Positions 16,318 through 24,516 of a DNA stretch of 64,000 nucleotides are shown here, piece after piece. The notes beneath the pieces were generated by a model that was not told the origin of the DNA, searched no databases, and was given only the letters and a program-made list of their open reading frames with translations. The stretch comes from Deltaproteobacteria bacterium RIFOXYD12_FULL_56_24. GTDB taxonomy: Bacteria; Desulfobacterota; Desulfobulbia; Desulfobulbales; Desulfurivibrionaceae. Position 1 is the stretch's first letter, and every line of letters begins with the position of its first letter. Made by a program: the position numbers and the translations under genes. The stretch spans positions 1-64,000 of the forward strand of contig MGTD01000012.1 of assembly GCA_001799285.1 (NCBI GenBank), written 5' to 3'.

Positions 16318-17772
16318 GTGATTCTTTCCCTCGACGAATCCATCCTGAAACTAAAAACAGAAATCCTTTCCCAGGACTGGAGCCTGTCCCAGAAAAAGAT
16401 TAAACCTTTGCAGGCGGCCTTTGCCTGCCTGCAAAATCGCTTCAGTACCAGAAAAAATGCCTTGGCCATTCTGGCCATGGCAGACAGCATCCTGCTCTAC
16501 GCCCAGAAACGGCAGGCTCCGGTCCCCGCTGAATTTATCGATTTCCTTAAGGAAACAATGGCCCACCTTGTCAACATGCATGAAGACGACAAGTTCGACC
16601 AGAACGAGGATGCCGAGTTGTGCAAAAGGGTGTATGGCAAATTTACAAAACTCAGGGAGAAGGCAGCCGCAAAAAAGAAGATACCCCCCAGACCGACAGA
16701 GGGAGAGGCAGCGTCGTCTGCCGATTTTAATCTTTGCGCAAAGCCGATTTATCAGAACAATGCTGCAACAGAACCTGCCCAGGCCAAGACCACTCGGACC
16801 TCTTTTGCCAAGGCTCCCGAACAGGCCGCGGTCAAAGCCGCAGACGCAAAACCCCTGCCAATACAGCCGGGGGCCATGCTCTGCCCCATCACCATCGGCC
16901 ATCTTCCCTGTGCCATTGCCGAAGAAGACATCGCTCTAATCAAACCGCTTTCTCCTGAAAAGAGGAAAAAATATATCAAAAGCAGTCAGATCCCCATGAA
17001 TGATCTGGGAGGCTGGTTCCGCCGTCTGCCAAGCCAGATGAAAGGCCCACTCGCCCTGCTCAAAAACAGCAAGCTGAAAAAACTGATCCTTCCCCTCATA
17101 ATCCCTCGGGGCATTGGGCTTGCGGATCTACCTGACGGAGAGGCAGACATGCTGGTAGTAGTAAGCAAAGGGCACTGGCACGGGGTGATTCTCTGCCGCC
17201 TTGCCCAGGAAGCGGCCCCGCTGCTCTCTTTAGCTTGGGCAAGAAATGGGGACCTTGTTGGCCCAGTCAGACTTGAAAAAGACCAGAATGAACTGCAACT
17301 GCTGAACATCAGTCAACTGCTTGAACGGGAAGGTTTTCTCTTTCTGCCGGATGGCAGATCCCCAAACCACGCCACAGAACAAGAGGGCTCGACCATGAAA
17401 GACAAACGAAAAAACACCAGGGTGCCGCTTCAGATCATCATCAACTTGAAATTTCCGAATCAGAGCTATAAGAATTGCAAAACTGCGGACTTGAGCGCCA
17501 AGGGAGTCTTTGTGCTTGACGTTACCGGACACCAGCTTGGCGAACACTGCCGGGTCTCCCTGCATCTGGAGGGATCAACCAGCCACCTGAGCCTGGAAAT
17601 GAAAGGCGAGGTTGCCAGGATCGAAGAAAATGGTCTGGCCCTGCACTTTTACGAGATGGACCTGGACAGTTTTTCCCATTTGAAAAACATCCTCTATTAT
17701 AATGCCGAAGACCCGGATGCGATGGACGAGGAACTTACCTCTCAGTTCGAAAGTTTACAGGCCAAAGATTGA
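16318..17772 (+). CDS. PilZ-domain protein, probable c-di-GMP receptor
   Basis: The protein has 484 residues from GTG 16318. Its last ~120 residues form a PilZ domain with both nucleotide motifs: RKNTR (RxxxR, about residues 364-368) and ADLSAKG (D/N-x-S-x-x-G). The N-terminal ~130 residues are predicted helical. A Pro/Ala-rich linker follows, and a middle domain of unknown family (about residues 190-330) contains MLVVVSKGHWHGVILC. The start is uncertain. GTG 16318 has TGGAG 8 nt upstream and overlaps the stop of a 29-codon ORF (GTGA). A TTG at 16228 lies inside repeat DNA. I do not recognise the N-terminal or middle domains. The product may link c-di-GMP to the membrane proteins encoded downstream. 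Confidence 0.75.
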   Translation: MILSLDESILKLKTEILSQDWSLSQKKIKPLQAAFACLQNRFSTRKNALAILAMADSILLYAQKRQAPVPAEFIDFLKETMAHLVNMHEDDKFDQNEDAELCKRVYGKFTKLREKAAAKKKIPPRPTEGEAASSADFNLCAKPIYQNNAATEPAQAKTTRTSFAKAPEQAAVKAADAKPLPIQPGAMLCPITIGHLPCAIAEEDIALIKPLSPEKRKKYIKSSQIPMNDLGGWFRRLPSQMKGPLALLKNSKLKKLILPLIIPRGIGLADLPDGEADMLVVVSKGHWHGVILCRLAQEAAPLLSLAWARNGDLVGPVRLEKDQNELQLLNISQLLEREGFLFLPDGRSPNHATEQEGSTMKDKRKNTRVPLQIIINLKFPNQSYKNCKTADLSAKGVFVLDVTGHQLGEHCRVSLHLEGSTSHLSLEMKGEVARIEENGLALHFYEMDLDSFSHLKNILYYNAEDPDAMDEELTSQFESLQAKD

Positions 17773-17778
17773 CCGGAC

Positions 17779-17949
17779 ATGAGCCAGACTTCCAGTAACT
17801 CCCGCAAAAAAAGCCCTCTCCGCAAGGCTCCCATAGTGGTAATCGCCGCCTTTCTTCTCCTTTGGCTGATCGGCGGCGCCACTGGCGAACCGGGCCGGGT
17901 TCTGGAGCAGGCGGTACAGGTTTGCCTGAGCTGCATAGGGATAGGCTGA
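17779..17949 (+). CDS. 56-aa membrane CXXC peptide (CD1871A-like)
   Basis: This short gene begins with ATG 17779, 6 nt after the PilZ gene, and stops 1 nt before the next start. The product has a basic N-terminus (SRKKSPLRKAP), one membrane helix (VVIAAFLLLWLIGGA) and the C-terminal motif VLEQAVQVCLSCIGIG. This tail strongly resembles the small family annotated CD1871A-like CXXC-motif proteins, as far as I recall it. Members sit next to membrane ferredoxins of the NapH class, exactly as here. Function is unknown; the CxxC could carry thiol or metal to the polyferredoxin. Confidence 0.78.
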   Translation: MSQTSSNSRKKSPLRKAPIVVIAAFLLLWLIGGATGEPGRVLEQAVQVCLSCIGIG

Positions 17950-17950
17950 G

Positions 17951-18844
17951 ATGGAAACAGTTCGCAAATGGGTCCAGGTGATCATGGGTTTCCTCATGAA
18001 TGGTTCCTGGTCCTTCCCCTTTACCAGGACCATCTATCAGGGGCCGCTCAAAGTGATTTGCGCACCCGGCCTCAACTGCTACTCATGCCCGGCGGCTACC
18101 ACGTACTGCCCCATGGGTTCGCTCCAGCAGCTGCTGGGCGGCCTGCGCTTCGCCCTGGAAAACGGCCAGTATTATTTTGGTTTTTCGGTACTCGGCAGCA
18201 TCGGCATCCTCGGCGGGCTGTTCGGCAGGATGATCTGCGGCTGGGCCTGCCCTTTCGGCTTTATCCAGGAGCTGTTGCACAAAATACCCACCAGGAAATT
18301 CGGGGTGCCGCGCCTGCTCTCCCATGGTAAATTCGTCTTCCTTTTTCTCTTTGTCATTGTTTTGCCCTTGGCGCTCGTTGATGAATCCGGCATCGGCAGC
18401 CCCTGGTACTGCAAGTTCGTCTGCCCGGCCGGCACTCTGGAAGCAGGAATCCCCATGCTCCTGCTCCAGCCCAACCTCCGCAACACCATCGGTCTGCTTT
18501 TTCTCAATAAATTCGTGATCATGCTTATTTTTCTTACTTGGGCCATCTTTGCCAGCCGCCCCTTTTGCCGGACGGCATGTCCCCTGGGCGCTTTTTACGC
18601 GCTGTTCAGCCGAGTCCGTTTGATCAAGCTGCGCTTGGATGAAGCCCGGTGCACCAATTGCAAGGCCTGTCACCATGTCTGTCCCATGGGGGTCAAATTC
18701 AATGAATCTCCCGACGACCCGGAGTGCATCACCTGCCTGGCCTGCATGAACAAGGCCTGCAAGTTCGACGCCATCTCCCTGGAAATAGGCGGCATACCAC
18801 TAGCCGTTCCAGACAGGGGTATCTCCCTATCCAGTAAACCATAA
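17951..18844 (+). CDS. NapH/CcoG-like membrane polyferredoxin
   Basis: This 297-residue protein opens with an unusual cysteine-rich stretch, CAPGLNCYSCPAATTYCPMG (residues 38-57). Membrane helices follow, with the loop motifs GWACPFGF, CKFVCPAGTLE and CRTACPLGAFY. A C-terminal double ferredoxin domain reads CTNCKACHHVCP and CITCLACMNKACKF. The fold is that of NapH-type electron carriers, but it is not beside a reductase. Its tight linkage to the 56-aa CXXC peptide suggests that they work together, perhaps moving electrons across the membrane to a periplasmic thiol or metal centre. The substrate is unknown. Confidence 0.85.
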   Translation: METVRKWVQVIMGFLMNGSWSFPFTRTIYQGPLKVICAPGLNCYSCPAATTYCPMGSLQQLLGGLRFALENGQYYFGFSVLGSIGILGGLFGRMICGWACPFGFIQELLHKIPTRKFGVPRLLSHGKFVFLFLFVIVLPLALVDESGIGSPWYCKFVCPAGTLEAGIPMLLLQPNLRNTIGLLFLNKFVIMLIFLTWAIFASRPFCRTACPLGAFYALFSRVRLIKLRLDEARCTNCKACHHVCPMGVKFNESPDDPECITCLACMNKACKFDAISLEIGGIPLAVPDRGISLSSKP

Positions 18845-18869
18845 CCAGACAGCACAAGGAGGTTTTCTT

Positions 18870-19307
18870 ATGATCCGGCGAATCTGCCTCGGACTCATTT
18901 TTCTGTTGCTTTTGGCCTCAGCAGCCCACGCGGAAATGGTGAGCATCAACCGCCACAAGGTATCGATGCGTTCCGGACCAGGAACAACATACCCAATTAT
19001 ATGGGAATTGGGCCTCGGCTACCCACTGAAGGTGGTCAGCCGCAAGGGCAAATGGCTCAAGGTGATTGACTTTGAAGCGGACACTGGCTGGGTCTATAAA
19101 AAACTGGTTGAAAAGACGCCCTACATGATTGTCAAAGTTAGCGAGGCCGTTATTCGCAATGGCCCAGGGGAAAAACAGCGCGTTATGGGTAATGCCGTCC
19201 GTGGCGTGGTTCTGCGGACCATCAGGCACAAAAAAGGCTGGGTCCGGGTTAAGCATGAATCCGGCCTCACCGGCTGGGTCCGCCGAGACCTGCTCTGGGG
19301 CTGGTAA
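18870..19307 (+). CDS. Exported protein with two bacterial SH3 domains
   Basis: This 145-residue protein has a signal peptide (cleavage near ASAAHA-E) and two SH3b repeats. The first covers about residues 26-80 (VSMRSGPGTTYPIIWELG...GKWLKVIDFEADTGWVYKKL). The second covers about residues 86-143 (AVIRNGPGEKQRVMG...GWVRVKHESGLTGWVRRDLL). Such domains usually bind peptidoglycan peptides. AGGAGG lies before the ATG, and the gene follows the polyferredoxin by 25 nt, so it is probably in the same operon. A structural or regulatory role in the envelope is likely; nothing catalytic is visible. Confidence 0.85.
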   Translation: MIRRICLGLIFLLLLASAAHAEMVSINRHKVSMRSGPGTTYPIIWELGLGYPLKVVSRKGKWLKVIDFEADTGWVYKKLVEKTPYMIVKVSEAVIRNGPGEKQRVMGNAVRGVVLRTIRHKKGWVRVKHESGLTGWVRRDLLWGW

Positions 19308-19526
19308 TTTGACGATATTAGCCGCCTTCTTACCCCAACGTGCCGCCTCATATCCGTTTCCTGTTCGTCAGGCCAGCGCTTTGCCTTCGGCTTCCTCCAG
19401 ATTCGCAGTCACCCACGACACCCTTGCCGGACGCACCAGAGAAAAAAACCTACTTTATGGCTTGGGTGAAGAGACTCGTGGCCTTTCATGGTCTTCGCAC
19501 CGAACCGCTCCCTGAAAACCGAAAAA

Positions 19527-20555
19527 TCATACCTTGGTTGGCTCCGCCGTATTTATCTGTTTCTGCATGGCAAACCGTCTGCGCACCTCACCAATCCTGG
19601 CCAGAGACCTCCGCAACCGTTCCTCGGTAATCTCCCTGCCCACCGCCTTACTCAGCAGTTCATGGGCCGCGATGATCTTCGTGTGCTCATGGCAGATCAG
19701 CAGCAGATCAGCCCCGGCCTTAAAGGCCACCAGGGCGGCAGCCGCTACGGTACCTTCATTTTCGATGGCGCCCATCTCAAGATCGTCGGTGACGATCATG
19801 CCGTCAAAGCCCAGCTCGTTACGGAGCAGTCCGCCCAGAATACGGGGCGACAGGGTGGCGGGAAGAGCGGGATCAAGTTGTGGGTAGACGGTGTGCGAGG
19901 TCATCACCCCGGCCACTTCCGCCCGTATCGCCGCAGCGAAAGGCACCAGGTCGCAACCGCGCAGCTCTGCCGGCGAACGTTCCACCACAGGCAGCACCTT
20001 ATGGGGGTCCAGGGTTGCGGCGCCTAAACCCGGGAAATGCTTGGCGCAGGCGGCCAGGCCGTTTTCCTGCATGGTCTTGATCACCAGCGTGCCCAGTCGG
20101 GCCACCTGCTCCGGCTCCCCTCCCAGGGAGCGCTGTTCCATGAACAACCCCAAACCAGCAGGGCTCACATCCAGCACCGGGGCCATGTTCATGTTGACCC
20201 CCACCGCCAGCAGTTCGCGGGCGCAGGTGCGGGCATAACCTGTCAGCAACTCCTCGGCCCGGTCGCTGTCCGCCAGCTCCCTGGCATCGGGAAACTCGGT
20301 GAAATGGGGCATCTTGAGCCGGGCCACGGTGCCGCCCTCCTGATCGATGGAGATCAGCGGCGCCTCCAGCCCAGCAGCACGGCAGGCCTCGACCAGTCCG
20401 AAACAGAGACGGCGGATCTGGGCCGGGTTTTCGGCGTTTCTTTTAAAGAGGATAAAGTTGTTGATCCCATATCTATTAATAAGGTCGCGGGTGGAGTCAT
20501 CCAGCTCCGTCCCTGGCAGGCCGACCATGAACAGGCCGCCCAATTTATTTTTCAT
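19527..20555 (-). CDS. nagZ: Beta-N-acetylhexosaminidase NagZ (GH3)
   Basis: This 342-residue glycoside hydrolase family 3 enzyme removes N-acetylglucosamine from muropeptides during cell-wall recycling. It shows the NagZ substrate loop ACAKHFPGLGAATLDPHK and the nucleophile motif IVTDDLEMGAI, and its single-domain length fits. There is no signal peptide, as expected for the cytoplasmic enzyme. The start codon lies 16 nt from a family B repeat that fills its upstream region, so its promoter is either inside the repeat or beyond it. Confidence 0.93.
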   Translation of the reverse strand: MKNKLGGLFMVGLPGTELDDSTRDLINRYGINNFILFKRNAENPAQIRRLCFGLVEACRAAGLEAPLISIDQEGGTVARLKMPHFTEFPDARELADSDRAEELLTGYARTCARELLAVGVNMNMAPVLDVSPAGLGLFMEQRSLGGEPEQVARLGTLVIKTMQENGLAACAKHFPGLGAATLDPHKVLPVVERSPAELRGCDLVPFAAAIRAEVAGVMTSHTVYPQLDPALPATLSPRILGGLLRNELGFDGMIVTDDLEMGAIENEGTVAAAALVAFKAGADLLLICHEHTKIIAAHELLSKAVGREITEERLRRSLARIGEVRRRFAMQKQINTAEPTKV

Positions 20556-20571
20556 CTTTCCCTCTTTGTTG

Positions 20572-20724
20572 GTAACGGATCACGGGGTATGCCCAAGAGG
20601 CCAAATAACCACGGAATAAGCGGTCACAGGGTGCCGCAGGTTGCGGCAAGCGGGACGGCGATGCGTACTGTTGTACGTGAGCCGGGCCGATCGCCGCAAG
20701 ATGTGGTGCCCTGTGACCGCTTAC
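20572..20724. repeat. Palindromic repeat family B, copy 1
   Basis: The ends are GTAACGGATCAC and GTGACCGCTTAC. The core contains CGGTCACAGGGTGCCGCAGG, TTGCGGCAAGCGGGACGGCG, the dyad GTACTGTTGTACG and ATCGCCGCAAGATGTGG. It fills most of the space between nagZ (start) and queC (end). Confidence 0.88.
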
Positions 20725-20739
20725 CTTTGTTGTGCATGC

Positions 20740-21432
20740 TCACTGATACTCCACCGGATCAACCCGCCCGGCCTCGGCAAAGCCCTTGAGCCGCAAGAGA
20801 CAACTGTCGCAGGCCCCGCAGGCCCGGCCCTTTTGGTCCGGGTCATAACAGCTGTGGGTCAGGCCGTAATCAACGCCGAGTTCGAACCCCTTTTCGATGA
20901 TCTCCCTCTTGGTCATCTTGAGGAGCGGGGCATGGACCCGGAAACGTGTTTCCCCTTCCACCCCTGTCCTGGTGGCCAGATTGGCCATCCGCTCAAAGGC
21001 CTCGAGAAATTCCGGGCGGCAGTCGGGATAGCCGCTGTAATCCATGACATTGACTCCGAGAAAAACATCGCCCGCGCCCAGCACCTCGGCCCAGGCCATG
21101 GCGTAGGACAAAAAAATGGTGTTGCGGCCCGGCACATAGGTAATGGGAATGGTTGCGTTCATCTCCGCCAGACTGCGGCCCTTGGGCACGGCGGTATCGG
21201 TGGTCAGAGCCGAGCCGCCGATGGCGTCGAGATCAAGGCGGAGAATGAGATGCTTTTTGATCCCCCGGCGGGCGACATTGGCCTTGGCCCGCTCCAGCTC
21301 CACCTGCTGCCGCTGGCCATAGGCAAAACTGAGGCAGCAGCACTCATAGCCCTCGGCCATAGCCATGGCCAGGACCGTAGCCGAATCAAGCCCGCCGCTC
21401 AAGAGCAGCACCGCTTTTGGTTTTTCCTGCAT
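20740..21432 (-). CDS. queC: 7-cyano-7-deazaguanine synthase QueC
   Basis: This 230-residue PP-loop ATPase converts carboxydeazaguanine to preQ0 in queuosine biosynthesis. The ATP motif is [11 protein letters not shown] (residues 9-19). The C-terminal zinc site is [19 protein letters not shown] with four cysteines. ATG 21432 follows GGGGGAG and puts the PP-loop at its normal place; the open frame extends to 21504 without conserved residues. No other queuosine gene is in the window. Confidence 0.95.
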   Translation of the reverse strand: MQEKPKAVLLLSGGLDSATVLAMAMAEGYECCCLSFAYGQRQQVELERAKANVARRGIKKHLILRLDLDAIGGSALTTDTAVPKGRSLAEMNATIPITYVPGRNTIFLSYAMAWAEVLGAGDVFLGVNVMDYSGYPDCRPEFLEAFERMANLATRTGVEGETRFRVHAPLLKMTKREIIEKGFELGVDYGLTHSCYDPDQKGRACGACDSCLLRLKGFAEAGRVDPVEYQ

Positions 21433-21539
21433 CACAAATCTCCCCCGGCCGCACCATGCGGCCCTTTCTGTTCCCACTCTATTGCAAGGGTTGCCGCGAA
21501 GCAAGCTGAGAAAAGCCGCGCCGACATTTTATGATAAAA

Positions 21540-21740
21540 TCCCCCGCCCATTGCAGCGGCGCAAGCCGCTGCGGGTGTTTCCCCCATTGTCACGCCGCCG
21601 AGTACCGGAGAGGCTGCCGAAAAGGGATTTGCACTGTTTGAGGCGCAGCCGAGTTTGCAAAGCCCCGGCAGCATCGAGGAACACAGGGCATCCCGCCCCC
21701 GGCGGGACAAGGGACAGGGTGCCCTTTCTTTGGTTCGTTT
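21540..21740. other. GC-rich non-coding segment with stacked hairpins, split by IS110
   Basis: The segment begins with a hairpin GCAGCGGC-GCAA-GCCGCTGC (21553-21572) and contains TCCCGCC-CCC-GGCGGGA near 21690. It ends in the left half of a long palindrome (CTTTCTTTGGTTCGTTTCT), whose right half resumes at 23402 after the IS element. Open frames here look spurious. I take it to be a structured intergenic element of unknown role. Confidence 0.5.
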
Positions 21741-21765
21741 CTTCTAAGTAACTACACTCTTTTAA

Positions 21766-23120
21766 TTACGATGCAACCAACTGAAATCCCAACATTTTTG
21801 CTTGATTCCTGATTCTTGATTCTAGGCGTTTTTTGTAAAGCTCTTCCTGATGTGCAAATACGGTTTCGTCAAACTGTTTCCCGGTCGTGACCAAATGGTA
21901 AATTATACGGGCCAGCTTGTGTGCCGTGGCTGTAATCGCCTTCGGCGCACCCAGCCTGGCGCGCATTCGTCTAAGATATTCACCAAGGTAGAATGACTGT
22001 TCCATAACCCCTCGGCAGCCATTCTCAAGGTCTGGGCCAATCTGTTAACGCTTTTACGGGTATGGGACGACAACACCTTGCCGCCGGTAACTTTATTGTT
22101 GGGACAGAGACAAAGCCACGAACAAAAATTGTCGGCTGTAGGGAACCTGGACATATCAGGGCCAACCTCGGCAAGAAAAACATGGGCGGTAATGACGTTG
22201 ATTCCATCGACCTGGGTCAGATCAGTGCCAAGAATTCGGTATAACTGGGAACGCAGATCGAAATCCGGCTCATTCCCTTGTGGTTTTTTACGTTTTGATG
22301 TTGGCGGCGGAGTCGGATTTTCTTCCGGATCAACACGCGAGTCAAGTGCGTTCAAATAACTTTCAATTTCATGATCACATCCACTGATCAGCTCTCGATA
22401 ATTACGGTATGCCTGGAGCGCTTGCTTAAGAGTAAAAAGGTGCTCTGGACGAAAGTCGCCCTCAAGCGATTTTTCGATAATCGATTTATCGGCCTTGATT
22501 CGCCGATCTTTCAAAGAAGCTAAATTTTGAGGGTTGCGTTCACCGGCTAGAATGGCATCAACAATAGCCATGCCGGTCAGGCCGGTAATATCGCTAATCA
22601 CGTGATGGAGTTGAACATTCATCTGAGTAAGGGCCTTCTGCATATGTTGGATATGAGCAGCGGACATTTTTACCAGGTTGTCCCGGTGTCGAAGCAGTGA
22701 ACGGACCGCACAGATTTCCTGGGCAGGACGAAATGATCCGGACAGCAGTCCGACAGAATGCAGATATTGCAACCATTGACAATCTTTGACATCAGTTTTA
22801 CGCCCAGGAACATTCTTGACATGGCGGGCATTAACCAGAACGATGTCAAAACCATAGGAATCAAGGATCTGATAAACGGGAATCCAATAAACACCTGTGG
22901 ATTCCATGGCAATTGATTCAATGCCGCACGACTTTAACCACTTGGCCGCTTTGTGCAAATCCTCGGTGAAGGTTTCGAATTTCCGGACAGAACGAGAATC
23001 CCGGTCATCTGGAACAGCGATATAGATTTCAGTGGAGCCGACATCTATACCGGCAGCATTTGCCTGAATAACATGCACCGCATTAACCCTTTTCTTTTTG
23101 TGACGACCTGGCTTCACCAT
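21766..23120 (-). pseudogene. IS110-family DEDD transposase, frameshifted
   Basis: The N-terminal RuvC-like domain keeps its acidic residues: Asp26 (AGIDVGST), Glu73 (AMESTGVYW), and Asp110 and Asp113 (GRKTDVKDC). The C-terminal domain is interrupted near 22002-22016. Frame one runs out into LWNSHSTLVNILDE, while the expected RRMRARLGAPKAITATAHKL continues in another frame to 21766, so one base is missing or added around the run of G. In addition, the segment CPNNKVTGGKV has Thr where related proteins have the catalytic Ser of an SGGK motif. ATG 23120 is preceded by TTGGAGGG. Both defects suggest an inactive copy, unless the frameshift is a sequencing error. Confidence 0.88.
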
Positions 23121-23401
23121 AAAACCCTCCAAGGAAGATGGTGGTGGCCGAATCGTGCTAAAATGGTATTCTTCTAAACGGGATAGAACACATATTGCGT
23201 ATAGTCTGCAAAAAGTGTTCTTCACCAATGACTAAGGTACGAGATCCGGGGTCACGCTTTGGGACGGGTTGCCAATAAAAATGGACCACACCAATAAACT
23301 ATCGACCTACTTCACACCACCGTTTTGAGGCATTTTACCCCGGAACCCGCGATTAAAAAAGTTACTTTGAAGACTGAAACCGCCCTCCCGTGGAAGTGCC
23401 G
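23121..23401 (-). ncRNA. Candidate IS110 bridge RNA region
   Basis: This 281-nt non-coding left end is where IS110-group elements encode their bridge RNA. Two 9-nt matches fit guide loops. CGCTTTGGG at 23255-23263 equals the left-end/target junction at 23400-23408. TTCTTCTAA at 23169-23177 equals the junction at the other end, 21739-21747. In transcript order the target-type guide comes first and the donor-type guide second, as in the IS621 bridge RNA. The RNA itself and its folding are inferred. Confidence 0.6.
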
Positions 23402-23462
23402 CTTTGGGCAAACAAAGAAATTAACAAACCCACTCTTGCCGACTCTTAATCTTGCAATCAAC

Positions 23463-24173
23463 TCACAAACCCAGACGCACCGGCAACGGCCGGACAATGG
23501 CAATTGTCTCCGCACTCAAAGCCGCCCCATAGGCCAGCACCTCCACCCCCAAGGCCGCCACCTCCCGCAAGGCCTGGGCATAGCCCGGATCAATATGATC
23601 GGCCGGAGAAAAATAATCCACATCCTCCCGCTGGACACAGAAAAAAACCACGGCACGGCAGCCCGTGCGGTGCAGGATCAACAACTCGGCCAGATGTTTC
23701 GCCCCCCGCACGGTAACGGCATCGGGAAACATGGCCACCCGGTCCAAGGCCAGGCTGCAGTTTTTCACCTCCAGATAGATTTTCTCCTCCCCGCAGGTGA
23801 GGAGAAAATCAAGGCGACTTTTATCAGAAACCTTGATCTCTGGCCGGATCGTCTCGATCCCGGTCAGTTCCGTCACCACCCCGGCGCTGATGGCCTCGGC
23901 GACCAGGCCGTTGGTGCGGGCGGTGTTGATCCCCACCCAGGTTGCGCCGACCCGCACCATCTCCAGGGTGTGGGCGTACTTGCGCTTAGGGTTGTCCGCC
24001 AGGGAGACGAGCACCGGGCTGCCGGGTTCCTTGCAGCCCGCCATGCTGCCGGAATTAGGGCAATGCACGGTGAGCAGCCGGCCATCGTCCATGGCCACGT
24101 CGGCAAGAAACCTTTTGTACCGTAAAACCAGCCTTCCCGGCTGCAGGGTTTGTCCGAACTCCATTTTTTTCAT
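23463..24173 (-). CDS. sfsA: SfsA family protein (DNA/RNA nuclease-like)
   Basis: This 236-residue protein is a full-length SfsA, called sugar fermentation stimulation protein after an E. coli phenotype. The N-terminal OB-like part includes RYKRFLADVAMDDG and HCPNSGSMAGCKEPG. The C-terminal nuclease-like part includes KSRLDFLL and IYLEVKNCSLA, with a PD-(D/E)xK-style Asp and Glu-x-Lys. It ends DPGYAQALREVAALGVEVLAYGA. ATG 24173 has GGAG 6 nt upstream; an internal ATG at 24164 is possible. Its in vivo role is poorly defined. A family B repeat lies 36 nt upstream. Confidence 0.92.
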   Translation of the reverse strand: MKKMEFGQTLQPGRLVLRYKRFLADVAMDDGRLLTVHCPNSGSMAGCKEPGSPVLVSLADNPKRKYAHTLEMVRVGATWVGINTARTNGLVAEAISAGVVTELTGIETIRPEIKVSDKSRLDFLLTCGEEKIYLEVKNCSLALDRVAMFPDAVTVRGAKHLAELLILHRTGCRAVVFFCVQREDVDYFSPADHIDPGYAQALREVAALGVEVLAYGAALSAETIAIVRPLPVRLGL

Positions 24174-24209
24174 CCGCTCCGCTTGTTGTCGGTTATAATT
24201 ACAATCGAC

Positions 24210-24345
24210 GTAAGCGCTCACAGGGCACCGCATCTTGCGGCGATCGGCCCGGCTCACGTACGTAAAAGTACGCGTCGCCGTCCCGCTTGCCGCTGTCAAT
24301 CGTCGGCAGAAGTGCCGACAATCTGCAGCACCCTGTGACCGCTTG
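24210..24345. repeat. Palindromic repeat family B, copy 2
   Basis: It begins GTAAGCGCTCACAGGG and ends CACCCTGTGACCGCTTG. An extra hairpin module, GTCAATCGTCGGCAG with AAGTGCCGACAATC, is inserted near 24293-24322. The rest of the gap to 24516 holds a small AT-rich dyad (AAGAATTTCTT and AAAGAAATTTTCT) and no gene. Confidence 0.85.
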
Positions 24346-24516
24346 TTTAGTGACTTACAGAAGAATTTCTTGTTTTTTAAAGAAATTTTCTAATAAGACA
24401 CTTATCCCGTTCATTGGGGCTCGGGGTTGTATTTCCTTTTGGGGCTCACCCTGTGAGGGCTTACCAATCGACAATTCCTTAACCACCCGGAATCATCCGG
24501 CCGGAAAGCATCCATA

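Larger units (their letters stand above)
21743..23401 (-). mobile_element. IS110-family insertion sequence
   Basis: The element is bounded by a CT core on each side (21741-21742 and 23402-23403; CTT is shared, so the ends are uncertain by 1 nt). It is about 1.66 kb long. Removing it rebuilds a continuous palindrome, TTTCTTTG...CAAAGAAA, across the junction. It has no terminal inverted repeats, as expected for IS110. The transposase reads leftwards, with a 281-nt non-coding left end and only about 23 nt on the other side, as in the IS110 group. The transposase gene is damaged. Confidence 0.82.

Noticed and set aside
20641-21534. 297-aa frame opposite queC
   Set aside because: It is the antisense of a firmly identified gene and starts inside a family B repeat.
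21432-21710. 92-aa frame upstream of queC
   Set aside because: It is low-complexity, covers GC hairpins and has no ribosome site; more likely non-coding.
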